A model generated the notes under the pieces. That model was not told the DNA's origin, made no database searches, and worked only from the letters and a program-made list of their open reading frames with translations. Shown here one piece after another: positions 1 to 8,254 of a DNA stretch of 64,000 bases (position 1 is its first letter; each line of letters begins with the position of its first letter). Source of the stretch: Gimesia chilikensis (lineage in GTDB: Bacteria > Planctomycetota > Planctomycetia > Planctomycetales > Planctomycetaceae). The stretch is from positions 2,182,501 to 2,246,500 of the forward strand of contig NZ_CP036266.1 in NCBI RefSeq assembly GCF_007744075.1, written 5' to 3'. The translations under genes were made by a program, and so were the position numbers.

Positions 1-225
1 CCATTCTTTCTTATTCGAGCAATAAAGACACTATCACGATTCTCTCATCAATTTCCATATTCCTCCGTTCTGGGCCAGCAATGGATTCTGCTCTCAGAAC
101 AGTCTCTGGAATATGCTGAAACTCCTGCAATTAACTCATAACTCACTGGAATGCGTCTCATTGATAAATTCAATCGAGTCCTGTTCCGCTAATTGCATTT
201 AGCTTTTTTACTACAGGAGACTTTT

Positions 226-1194
226 GTGTTGAATTCTATGTCCCGTAAGCGTGGCTTCACCCTGATTGAGCTGCTCGTTGTGATTGCCATCATTGCGATT
301 TTGATCGCGCTTCTGCTTCCCGCCGTACAACAGGCACGTGAAGCAGCCCGTCGCAGTACCTGCAAAAACAATCTGAAACAGCTGGGGCTCGCGTTTCACA
401 ATTATCATGATACGCACCGCGTCCTGCCCCCCGCAGCGATTAATCCTGGCAGTGCAAACTGCACGTCAGTTTTTTCCACTAATAACATCATGAATCACAC
501 CTGTTTCCAGATGATTCTGCCGTTCCTGGACCAGGCACCACTTTACAATCTCTATAACTGGTCGATTCCCAGTGGACCTGCCATGCATTCCAGCTGTGGA
601 CATACCGCGCCACCCACCACTGCCAATCAGTTTGGTCTGCTCGACTCAACGCTTTCGATTTTTATCTGTCCTTCTGAAAGCGGAAATCCCAAAGGCACCA
701 CGAGCACTGCCGGCAGCTACACGTCCAACGGTGCGCATCGCACCAGTTATGGTGTCGCCGCGAATCAGTATGACTCAGATAAAGTCAGCTCTTTCCAGGG
801 AGACACCTATTCCAAAAAAGCCGCACTGGGCCTGAATGGATCAGCCAGAATTTCTGCGATCAAAGATGGAACCAGTAACACCATGCTGTTGATCGAAACT
901 CCGTTTGAAAAAACGACCAGCGGATCTGACGTTTATGTCGGCTTCGGTCCTTACTGGGATACGTACACCCATACCAATTCCATCCGTCCCACCGGTCAGG
1001 GCATCAATCGTCCCCGGAATGCAGCCTATAGCCAGCGGGTTTATGGTTGGGGCGCTGGTAGTTCACACACCGGTGGCGTACATATTCTCCTGGCTGACGG
1101 AGCCGTCCGCTTCCTGAGTGAAAATGCCGACATGACTTCCGTCGTGCAATCGCTGATTTCTGCCAGCGGCGGTGAAGTCATCGGCGAATTCTAA
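226..1194 (+). CDS. DUF1559 domain protein with prepilin-type N-terminus
   Basis: About 322 residues. The N-terminus carries a type IV prepilin/pseudopilin cleavage signal: basic SRKRG, then FTLIE with Glu at +5, then a hydrophobic helix ending in [14 protein letters not shown]. This signal followed by a DUF1559 body is a hallmark of planctomycetes, where the family occurs in dozens of copies. The C-terminus has the usual [13 protein letters not shown] block. The family is thought to be exported and displayed like a pseudopilin, but its function is unknown. AGGAGA at 215-220 sits 5 bases before GTG 226; ATG 238 is an alternative, 17 bases from that site. The gene stands alone with a terminator behind it. 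Confidence 0.93.
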   Translation: MLNSMSRKRGFTLIELLVVIAIIAILIALLLPAVQQAREAARRSTCKNNLKQLGLAFHNYHDTHRVLPPAAINPGSANCTSVFSTNNIMNHTCFQMILPFLDQAPLYNLYNWSIPSGPAMHSSCGHTAPPTTANQFGLLDSTLSIFICPSESGNPKGTTSTAGSYTSNGAHRTSYGVAANQYDSDKVSSFQGDTYSKKAALGLNGSARISAIKDGTSNTMLLIETPFEKTTSGSDVYVGFGPYWDTYTHTNSIRPTGQGINRPRNAAYSQRVYGWGAGSSHTGGVHILLADGAVRFLSENADMTSVVQSLISASGGEVIGEF

Positions 1195-1216
1195 TATTCG
1201 AAATGCTTTATCAATG

Positions 1217-1255
1217 TCCCGCTGCACCGTTCTGATACGGAGGCAGCGGGATTTT
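1217..1255 (+). terminator. Rho-independent terminator after the DUF1559 gene
   Basis: TCCCGCTGC at 1217-1225 pairs perfectly with GCAGCGGGA at 1243-1251 (9 bp). A short T run follows directly on the plus strand. It lies 23 bases after the stop codon of the DUF1559 gene and so probably ends that transcript. Confidence 0.7.
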
Positions 1256-1363
1256 CGATTCCACTCTCCCTGGACTGCCATGTTTTCGATGACTGGCACG
1301 AATCAACGACCATCGATCCGTTGACGAACGGGGAGCATATTCACTGAAAGACAGACGACAGTC

Positions 1364-1768
1364 ATGAAACACAGAGCGATTGAGAAAAAAATCGTCGGCT
1401 GCCTGCTGGCAGTCGTAGCATTGACGGCTTGTTCCGGCGGCGAATCGCTGCCCGATCTGGCTACAGTAACGGGAACCGTGAGTCTGGATGGAAATCCACT
1501 GCCGGCGGCCAATGTACTTTTCCAGCCCCAGCAGGGAAAAACGGCCTTCGCGATGACCGATGAAAACGGAAAATTCGAACTGATGTATAACCAGGATGTC
1601 ACTGGAGCAACTCCTGGAAATTATACCGTCAAAATTTCGAAAGAAAAAAATCCGGAAGAACCCGGCAATGAACTGCTTCCGGCCAAATACAACGAGAAGA
1701 CGACTCTGACTGCCGATGTCAAAGCCGATCAGGAAAACGATTTTCAGTTTGATCTGAAAACCAAATAA
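1364..1768 (+). CDS. Carboxypeptidase-regulatory-like lipoprotein
   Basis: A 134-residue exported lipoprotein. A basic start and hydrophobic stretch lead into the lipobox LTAC, with Cys23 as the lipidation site. The rest is one small beta-sandwich of the carboxypeptidase regulatory-like type: a VTGTVSLDGNPLPAANVLF opening, a TDENGKFEL turn and a PGNYTVKI strand. Planctomycetes have many such single-domain lipoproteins, often beside DUF1559 genes as here, and they have no known enzymatic role. The DUF1559 partner lies 170 bases upstream beyond a terminator, so the two are probably not strictly co-transcribed. Confidence 0.88.
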   Translation: MKHRAIEKKIVGCLLAVVALTACSGGESLPDLATVTGTVSLDGNPLPAANVLFQPQQGKTAFAMTDENGKFELMYNQDVTGATPGNYTVKISKEKNPEEPGNELLPAKYNEKTTLTADVKADQENDFQFDLKTK

Positions 1769-1811
1769 TCAGATTCGCGTTTCTATTTTTTACAGATCCG
1801 GATTCAGCTCG

Positions 1812-2444
1812 TCAGAGTTGTTTCCGGATTTTGTAAAATCCGGTGATCGATTTCCAGGCCAGGGGCAGCATGCATAACCAGAGCAGGTAATTCAGCGTGC
1901 CCGGCAGGAAGTAAACATCAATGGGAATCCATGCATAGACGATAAACCGGGGACGAACCAGCCAGCTGTAGGGAATGGCCAGCGAACTGCGAATCATCGC
2001 GAAAACCACGACCAGCGTATAAAACAGCAGATATAAGCCCCCGACAGTGGCATGGACCACATCAAAATGAATCAGTGTAATCGTCGTAAAAGCAACGACT
2101 AACTGGTCTGCGGTCGTATCGGTAAATGAACCGCGATTCCCCGCCGTTCCCATGAAACGGGCCAGGGGGCCATCAATGCCGTCCAGCAGCACATGCAAAA
2201 ACAGCAGTCCCAGCGCAACCAGCCGCGCTCCTTCCCAGCTTTGCCCAAAAGTAAAGCAGAACCCGATGCCACACAGCAGTGAGAGGCCGGTCAGCAGATT
2301 CGGCGTGATCCCGGAGCGGACACACAGCTTCAAAATCGGCAGAAAAAAACGCTGCCTGCGTGCCTGTGACGCGTCCATCATTGATTGTTCGCCGCTGGCA
2401 TAGACGGAGACGCGGGGCTGGGGGGCATTTTTATGAGAAATCAT
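1812..2444 (-). CDS. CDP-alcohol phosphatidyltransferase family membrane protein
   Basis: A 210-residue polytopic membrane protein. It contains the complete family signature DG-x2-AR-x8-G-x3-D-x3-D: D91 G92, A95 R96, G105, D109, D113. These Asp residues bind the metal and the CDP-alcohol, so the fold should transfer a phosphoalcohol head group (for example to make phosphatidylglycerophosphate, phosphatidylinositol or phosphatidylserine). The acceptor cannot be read from the sequence. About five or six hydrophobic segments surround the motif. A perfect 20-bp inverted repeat (1824-1843) lies in its last codons. It faces the lipoprotein gene tail to tail, and its start overlaps no neighbour. Confidence 0.88.
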   Translation of the reverse strand: MISHKNAPQPRVSVYASGEQSMMDASQARRQRFFLPILKLCVRSGITPNLLTGLSLLCGIGFCFTFGQSWEGARLVALGLLFLHVLLDGIDGPLARFMGTAGNRGSFTDTTADQLVVAFTTITLIHFDVVHATVGGLYLLFYTLVVVFAMIRSSLAIPYSWLVRPRFIVYAWIPIDVYFLPGTLNYLLWLCMLPLAWKSITGFYKIRKQL

Positions 2445-2513
2445 TTCTGTGCGTTTCCTGACCAGGTCGACATCACCCCCCTGGATTCTGTTCGCGCGAT
2501 TCGATTCCCGGTT

Positions 2514-2804
2514 TCAGGTCTCCTCGCCTTCCTCGAACAGTTGATCCAGAGCGCCGGATGCTTTGACCTCTTCAAAATTACGTCGAAAAACTTTTTCAGA
2601 TTCCGGGTCCAGCTGCGGTGGCTTGTCATGTTCCCGGATGTACTGGCTCATCTGCTCCAGAGTCGGATCCGCAAAGTAATGATCGCTCATGGCCAGGGAC
2701 ACAATCATTTCATCATCCGTCCGGGGCCGGGCCTGACACTGGTCGCAGGGCATGAACGAGCCAAATTTGATATGGCCGCATTGAAAGCAGACAGCTTTTG
2801 TCAT
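2514..2804 (-). CDS. Small zinc-ribbon protein, function unknown
   Basis: A 96-residue soluble protein beginning MTKAVCFQC. It has two CxxC knuckles, C6/C9 and C20/C23, as in a zinc ribbon, followed by a helical acidic tail. ATG 2804 was chosen because GAGG sits at proper distance before it and because the zinc knuckle starts right after; upstream in-frame codons add only unstructured residues. It lies 69 bases upstream of the CDP-alcohol transferase gene on the same strand, so the two may be co-transcribed. I do not recognise a specific function. Confidence 0.7.
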   Translation of the reverse strand: MTKAVCFQCGHIKFGSFMPCDQCQARPRTDDEMIVSLAMSDHYFADPTLEQMSQYIREHDKPPQLDPESEKVFRRNFEEVKASGALDQLFEEGEET

Positions 2805-3006
2805 GGAGACCTCAGACTTTCTCTGCTGGAATTTGAATTCAGGAGTGCATTGGGATGATAAAGGGAGCACTTAGTATAACAAAGTTCAGACAGAAATATC
2901 CTGAGATTTATTAAGTTTCCTTTTTATATGGTTCGTGTTTGATATGATAGATTCGTTTGAAGCGCGCAGAGATTGATATTTTTTTAATTTAAATTGAGAG
3001 GAAACC

Positions 3007-3942
3007 ATGGATCCGCACTCGTTTCAAAATCGGGGAAAACGTCTGATCGTAGCGGCTCTGCTGCTGACACTCATTTCCGTTCCTGCAGGACAGGGACGGG
3101 CAGAAAAAAAGACGGAAACCAAACCATTTCCCGTCGTTCTCCAGAAACGCGTTGCCGATGACGCGGGAAAATATCGTCCTGTCAAAGAAACCTTTTACTG
3201 GAAACCGGAAGAGACCGCGATCATCGTCTGTGACATGTGGGACGATCACACCTGTAAGCAGGCCGCCAAACGGGTTGCCGAAATGGCGCCCGCGATGAAC
3301 GAAACACTCAAAGCAGCCCGGGATAAGGGAGTCTTTATCATTCACGCCCCCAGCGGGCGCATGAATTTTTATGCCGATACCCCTCAGCGACAACGCGCCA
3401 TCGACGCACCCTTTGCCCAGGCACCTCTGGATTTCAAATGGAAATACTGGAATGACGAAAAAGAAGGGCAGCCGCTCGACTTCGTCCGGGCAGGGGGCTG
3501 TGGTTGTAAAGTGCCCTGCAAAGGCTGGGTACCCGATGAAACCGGGCTCCGGCACTGGAAGGGTGAAAAAATTCCCTGGACCCGCCAGATCGCGACCATT
3601 GATATCGCCGACGAAGATGCGATCAGCGATAACGGCCAGGAAGTTTTTAATCTGCTCGAACAGCGGGGAATTAAGAATGTGGTTTTGATGGGTGTGCACA
3701 CCAACCTGTGTGTCTGCGGCCGCCCCTTTGGATTAAGACAGATGGTCTACCAGGGAAAAAATGCGGTTCTCTGCCGGGATCTTACCGATTCGCTTTTCCA
3801 GCAGAATGATCCTCCCATCAGTCATTTCCGGGGGACCGAACTGGTCGTGGAACATATTGAGAAAAAAATCTGTCCGACGATTCCCTCAACTACGTTCACC
3901 GGCAAGTCAGAATTTCGCTTTGATGAAAGTGCCACTCACTGA
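3007..3942 (+). CDS. Secreted isochorismatase-family cysteine hydrolase
   Basis: A 311-residue protein with a signal peptide (basic KR at 11-12, hydrophobic 13-27, cleavage probably near GRA at 30-32), so it probably acts in the periplasm. The body is an isochorismatase/nicotinamidase-type alpha/beta hydrolase. Candidate catalytic Asp76 lies in VCDMWDD and nucleophile Cys235 in HTNLC. The family hydrolyses amides or vinyl ethers through that Cys; the substrate here is unknown. A cysteine-rich insert (C165, C167, C171) is not typical of nicotinamidases. The start has GAGAGG just upstream. The symporter and creatininase genes follow on the same strand, suggesting a shared nitrogen-compound theme. 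Confidence 0.85.
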   Translation: MDPHSFQNRGKRLIVAALLLTLISVPAGQGRAEKKTETKPFPVVLQKRVADDAGKYRPVKETFYWKPEETAIIVCDMWDDHTCKQAAKRVAEMAPAMNETLKAARDKGVFIIHAPSGRMNFYADTPQRQRAIDAPFAQAPLDFKWKYWNDEKEGQPLDFVRAGGCGCKVPCKGWVPDETGLRHWKGEKIPWTRQIATIDIADEDAISDNGQEVFNLLEQRGIKNVVLMGVHTNLCVCGRPFGLRQMVYQGKNAVLCRDLTDSLFQQNDPPISHFRGTELVVEHIEKKICPTIPSTTFTGKSEFRFDESATH

Positions 3943-4037
3943 TTTCGTTGATGAGACGGCGGAATCCTGACTGGCAACCTCCCGGCAGCGAAACGAATCG
4001 CTGTCCTCCCTCCTGAATTTTCTGGACAGTCTGCAAG

Positions 4038-5690
4038 ATGCATACGCTTGATTATGGTGTTATTCTGGCCTACCTGCTGGTCTCCGTGGGCCTGGGGATC
4101 TACTTCGGTCGCAATCAGACCCGGCAGGAATTTTTTGCCGCCGGAAATTCGATGGGCTGGCTGCCCGTCGGTCTGAGTGTGATGGCGACGCTGTTTTCCG
4201 CCAACAGTTTCGTGATGTACCCCTCCATCGCGTATGGCAGCGGTCTGCGGATCAGCCTGTTTCTGATTTCGATTTCACTGATGGCGCCGCTGGTGCTCTG
4301 GGTCTTCATTCCCATTTATGCCCGCCTCAAATGTCAGACCGCTTATGAATACCTGGAACGCCGCTATCATGTGTCGGTCCGTTCCCTGGCCAGCGGACTC
4401 TTTATTTTTCTCAGAATCGGCTGGATGGCTTCCGCAACCTATGCCGCCTCGGTTGTTCTGGCCAACGTGATGCAGGTCGATCAGACCATGGTCATCGTCG
4501 TCCTCGGTATCGTCTCCATTTTTTATACGATGCTCGGCGGTCTGCGGGCTGTAATGTGGACCGACGTGATGCAGTTCTTCATTTTCAGTCTTACAATTCT
4601 GCTGACACTCGGCCTGATTTTAAGCCAGACCGAAGGGGGCGTCTCGGGTGTCATTTCGACTTACTTCGAGGGACGCAGCAATGTGCTGATCGATTTCACC
4701 CCCTCGATGACACTCGAATACGGCAGTTGGGCGCTGCTCATCGGTCTCTTTCTGGAAGGACTTTCCGCATTTGGTGCAGACCAGGTTGCCGTCCAGCGCT
4801 ACATCGCCGCCCGTTCCGAACGAACGTCCCAGATCGGTTTCATGATTAACATTCTCGGCATGTGGACCGTAGTCCCCGGCCTGCTGGCCATCGGGATCGG
4901 CCTGTACTCGCACTACCAGCACTTCCCCGAAGAGATGGTCTCGGTGCTTGCCACCGAACTGGATGGACAACTGCCCGACTGGCGGACTGATGGGGCACCC
5001 GGCATCTCGGTCCCCGAATACTATCAGTCGTATCCTCAATATGTGGCCGAAGACATTCGAGCCCTGAATAAGCAGGACCAGGCACTGCCGCAGTATGTCC
5101 GCCTGCATTTTCCTCCCGGGGTCATTGGTCTGTTTCTGGTAGCTTTGATGGCAGCCGTGATGTCGAGTATCGACTCGGGCATTCACTCTGTAACAACCGC
5201 GCTGATGGTTGATTTCCGCGATCGCCACCTGCCACACTGGAAACCGGAGAATAATAAAATCGAAGTTCTGCAGGACCGGGCACTGGTCGTGCTGATCGGA
5301 ATTCTCTCGGTGTTCCTCGCCTGTAACGTTGGTGAGATGGGTGACGTGTTTGCGATCGGCAAAAAAATGACTGCCGGTTTTGGGGGACCGTTACTGGCGG
5401 TCTTCGTACTGGCCCTGTTTTTCAAGAATACGACGACCGCCGGCGTCTGGGTGGGAACCTTTGTAGGGGCGGTCATTACCATTGCCCTGATGTATCTTTA
5501 CTCGGACTGGTTTTCGGTCTGGTACTGGCCCATCGGTTTTGGCTTGAGTCTGATCATCGGCCTGGGCGTGAGCCTGGTCTCCAACCTGATTCACGGATCT
5601 CCTTCCAGCAGGGACTCGGAAGAGGAACCGCTCACTTTTTGGAATGTTGTGCGAAGTCAACAGACGCTTTCTCAGGAATCCAGCGAGTAA
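4038..5690 (+). CDS. Sodium/solute symporter (SSS family)
   Basis: A 550-residue protein with about 13 hydrophobic segments and the layout of the sodium:solute symporter family. It begins with a short outside segment, then a GIYFGRNQTRQEFFAAGNSM loop like that of SSS members. It also has the family-typical AAVMSSIDSGIHS helix, part of the sodium site region. It should bring an organic solute in with sodium; the substrate is not evident. An extra hydrophilic loop lies around residues 300-360. The creatininase gene starts 6 bases after the stop, so they are very probably co-transcribed. The 95-base gap to the cysteine hydrolase gene shows no terminator. Confidence 0.9.
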   Translation: MHTLDYGVILAYLLVSVGLGIYFGRNQTRQEFFAAGNSMGWLPVGLSVMATLFSANSFVMYPSIAYGSGLRISLFLISISLMAPLVLWVFIPIYARLKCQTAYEYLERRYHVSVRSLASGLFIFLRIGWMASATYAASVVLANVMQVDQTMVIVVLGIVSIFYTMLGGLRAVMWTDVMQFFIFSLTILLTLGLILSQTEGGVSGVISTYFEGRSNVLIDFTPSMTLEYGSWALLIGLFLEGLSAFGADQVAVQRYIAARSERTSQIGFMINILGMWTVVPGLLAIGIGLYSHYQHFPEEMVSVLATELDGQLPDWRTDGAPGISVPEYYQSYPQYVAEDIRALNKQDQALPQYVRLHFPPGVIGLFLVALMAAVMSSIDSGIHSVTTALMVDFRDRHLPHWKPENNKIEVLQDRALVVLIGILSVFLACNVGEMGDVFAIGKKMTAGFGGPLLAVFVLALFFKNTTTAGVWVGTFVGAVITIALMYLYSDWFSVWYWPIGFGLSLIIGLGVSLVSNLIHGSPSSRDSEEEPLTFWNVVRSQQTLSQESSE

Positions 5691-5696
5691 TCTGCC

Positions 5697-6434
5697 ATGA
5701 AATTTCTAGAAATGACTGCCGTCGAACTCAAGAACGTGCCCCGCGAAGACACACTGGTGGTGCTTCCGATCGCCGCCGTCGAACAGCACGGCCCCCACAT
5801 GCCGACCGGCACCGATGACTTTATCTGCACCGCGGTCGCGGAAGCGGTAGAACAGAACCTGCCTGAGTCGCTGCTGCTCCTGCCGACACAATGGCTGGGA
5901 GCCAGTCAACATCATCTTCGCTGGGGGGCAACACTGACACCCCGCGTGGAAAATTACGAAACGCTGCTCTACGAGATCTGCGAGTCGGTACTGAATGACG
6001 GCTTCCAGCGGATTCTGATTCTCAACGGCCATGGCGGAAATATCGGACCGATGCAGACCGCGCTGCGTCGTCTTCAGGTCCATTACCCGGACTGCCAGTT
6101 GCTCGCGGCTTCCTACTGGTCGATCGCCGAACAGGAAATTGCAGCGCTCATGGAAGGGGAATGCAAAACAGTCGGACATGCCTGCGAAGCGGAAACATCG
6201 CTGATCATGCATCTGCGGCCCGAACTCGTGCATACGTCCAAAATTGAGAATTTCAGCGATTACGAACTCGACCTGGTGGACGGCGTCTATCATTGTCGCG
6301 ATATGTATCAGCGAACCAGCGCCGGGGCGACCGGCCGCCCCGATCTGGCCACACCGGAAAAGGGAGCCCAGATGTTTTCCGGAATCGTCGCGCGGGTGAC
6401 TGAGGTAATCGCTTCCCTCACCGAGGTGCATTAA
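5697..6434 (+). CDS. Creatininase-family amidohydrolase
   Basis: A 245-residue cytoplasmic metal-dependent amidohydrolase. Family metal and active-site motifs are present: E29, H31 (VEQHGPHMP), D40, the NGHGGN loop at 110-115, and GHACEAETS with E166. The family includes creatininase, which opens creatinine, and other cyclic-amide or N-formamide hydrolases, so the exact substrate is open. Placement 6 bases after a symporter suggests that the transporter delivers its substrate. The secreted cysteine hydrolase further upstream is related in fold to N-carbamoylsarcosine amidase; a creatinine-like route is possible but unproven. Confidence 0.85.
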   Translation: MKFLEMTAVELKNVPREDTLVVLPIAAVEQHGPHMPTGTDDFICTAVAEAVEQNLPESLLLLPTQWLGASQHHLRWGATLTPRVENYETLLYEICESVLNDGFQRILILNGHGGNIGPMQTALRRLQVHYPDCQLLAASYWSIAEQEIAALMEGECKTVGHACEAETSLIMHLRPELVHTSKIENFSDYELDLVDGVYHCRDMYQRTSAGATGRPDLATPEKGAQMFSGIVARVTEVIASLTEVH

Positions 6435-6476
6435 CCGGGAATCTGTAAGCAGATTATATAACCTGATGGCTGACGT

Positions 6477-7271
6477 TCAGAACAGGTACGGGTGTAGAAA
6501 ACGTTCCAGATCCCGCGCTGCCAACGCATGCGCTATGTCTGCTGCCGAGGGGGCAGCCTGTAGATAGGCAGCTGCCACTTCGTCGGTGAAATCACTGTTC
6601 CGCGTATATTTGAGCTCCAGCGATTTGTCCTGCACGACTGGCTCGAAATCGAAAATCTTGCCCGCCTGGAGATATTCAATCAGTCCGGTATGCGCGGCTT
6701 TGACGGCCCGCATGCCCAGTGGAAACGCTTCGATTTCCTGGGGCGCCGGCAGGGCATGAAACAGCATCGGTCCCGAGTCGAGCCCCTTGGACAGCATGTG
6801 AATCGTGGCGCCCACGTAATCGGGGTGCCCTTCCTGCAGTGCCCAGAAATTACAACTGCTGCCTCGGTAGTAAGGCGAAACACCCATGTGAATATTTAAA
6901 GCACGGTGATTGACCAGAAAATCGATCAGATCCCCTTTGATAAAACTGCTGCCAAACACCACGTAATAATCGCTCTCCAGCGCCGGCTGCAGGGTGGACA
7001 TTTCCAGGCGGTTCAGGTCGCCCAGTTTCATGGACAGCGATCGCACGTTGGCTGGTGAAAAACGGGGCAGTCCGAAAATCTCCTTCTCGGCGGCGATAAC
7101 ATGGCTGAAGTATTCCTGCATCACTTCGGAACGTCGGAAAAAGTCCGCCACCTGTCCCGGGAAAATCGTGTTGCATTCCTGGATGGCAAAGACTTCATCT
7201 GCAATCGAAGCCAGGCCGGCGATCAGCGAAAGGTGTCGGGGCTGGTTACTGGTGAAAACCGTGATTTTCAT
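6477..7271 (-). CDS. Formyltransferase-family protein (sugar N-formyltransferase type)
   Basis: A 264-residue protein with the N10-formyltetrahydrofolate-dependent formyltransferase fold. The catalytic triad is intact: N126 and H128 in LNIHMG, and D165 in KGLDSGPML. It lacks the tRNA-binding C-terminal domain of Fmt and sits at the edge of a glycan locus, so formylation of an amino sugar is more likely than of Met-tRNA. Its ATG overlaps the stop of the deacetylase gene by 4 bases (7268-7271), so the two are translationally coupled. Removing an acetyl group and then formylating the amine would be a logical two-step modification; this is inference. Confidence 0.8.
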   Translation of the reverse strand: MKITVFTSNQPRHLSLIAGLASIADEVFAIQECNTIFPGQVADFFRRSEVMQEYFSHVIAAEKEIFGLPRFSPANVRSLSMKLGDLNRLEMSTLQPALESDYYVVFGSSFIKGDLIDFLVNHRALNIHMGVSPYYRGSSCNFWALQEGHPDYVGATIHMLSKGLDSGPMLFHALPAPQEIEAFPLGMRAVKAAHTGLIEYLQAGKIFDFEPVVQDKSLELKYTRNSDFTDEVAAAYLQAAPSAADIAHALAARDLERFLHPYLF

Positions 7272-8227
7272 GCTGCCATCTTTTCCATGATATTGGCGTG
7301 ATCTTCGCGGGGAAATTCAAGCTGCGAAATCTGTTGCTCAGCCATGTTCGAACGGAAACCGACTTTGATCTGCAGGTCCCTGAGAATCTTAAGTGTTTCT
7401 GCGTTGTAGGAATTACAGGGATGTGACACGGTGTCCGGGGCTACTCTCAGGATCCGGTTCAGTGTTTCAAAGTTCGTCTGGTACTCCACCCGCTGCCCAT
7501 CCGCGTCCAGCGCCGACAGTGCGGTTGGATGCGTATGTGAGTGCAGTCCGATCACATGCTGCTGCGCGTGCAGGTCGATCACCTGTTGCTCATTCATCCA
7601 CAGGTCGCTGGTGAATTCCGGTAGATCAATCTTCTCCGCCTGCATCATCTGATCCAGCACTTCAGTGTAAATATTCGGGCCCAGAACCTGGTCCCGTACA
7701 AAGCGAAACTGCCGATCGGGTTCGGTATAGAAGGGGAACTGCTTGAGATACTCTTCGGGAATAAATCCTTTGAGTGCCGTCGCGACTGCTGACTGGTAAG
7801 GTGACTCGCAAATGGTCTTGTAAAAACACCGATAGAAATCATTGATCGTTTCGAAACAGACCGTGCGGAATTTACGATAGATCTCCAGCTTTTCATTGCC
7901 GCCGGTAATCACAGATGAGTATACAAACCAGAAAGCCGTCAGGTTAAAATGCTGTAATACGGGCAAAGCGACTTCGTACTGGCAGAGCAGGGCATCATCA
8001 AACGTCAGGCAGGCTTCGTGATCATCCAGCGTACCCTGATTTGCTTTTTCCAGCCATTCACGTGCAGGCAGGATCCGATGTGACTGCTGGTAAAATTCGA
8101 TGATCTGAGCTAGTTCGTCGGCAGAGATTGCCCCCTGTCCCTGAATATGTTTTTCATTATGAAAATGATGAAACATGATGCCGTGTGGTCGGAGATCTGA
8201 AGTCTTCAAAGGTTTCCCATAATTCAA
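7268..8227 (-). CDS. Polysaccharide deacetylase-family protein (NodB-like)
   Basis: About 319 residues. NodB homology is shown by LTFDDA (T75-F76-D77-D78, the catalytic/metal Asp pair) and the later metal-binding SHTH motif in GLHSHTHPT. Such enzymes remove N- or O-acetyl groups from sugars with a bound metal. There is no signal peptide, so it may act on a cytoplasmic or lipid-linked precursor. The longest frame starts at TTG 8227; ATG 8176 (MFHHFH) is an equally plausible start, since neither has a clear ribosome site. It follows the GT-B gene by 27 bases and overlaps the formyltransferase gene. Confidence 0.78.
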   Translation of the reverse strand: MNYGKPLKTSDLRPHGIMFHHFHNEKHIQGQGAISADELAQIIEFYQQSHRILPAREWLEKANQGTLDDHEACLTFDDALLCQYEVALPVLQHFNLTAFWFVYSSVITGGNEKLEIYRKFRTVCFETINDFYRCFYKTICESPYQSAVATALKGFIPEEYLKQFPFYTEPDRQFRFVRDQVLGPNIYTEVLDQMMQAEKIDLPEFTSDLWMNEQQVIDLHAQQHVIGLHSHTHPTALSALDADGQRVEYQTNFETLNRILRVAPDTVSHPCNSYNAETLKILRDLQIKVGFRSNMAEQQISQLEFPREDHANIMEKMAA

Positions 8228-8254
8228 TAATGAGTAGAATAAATATGACCGATA

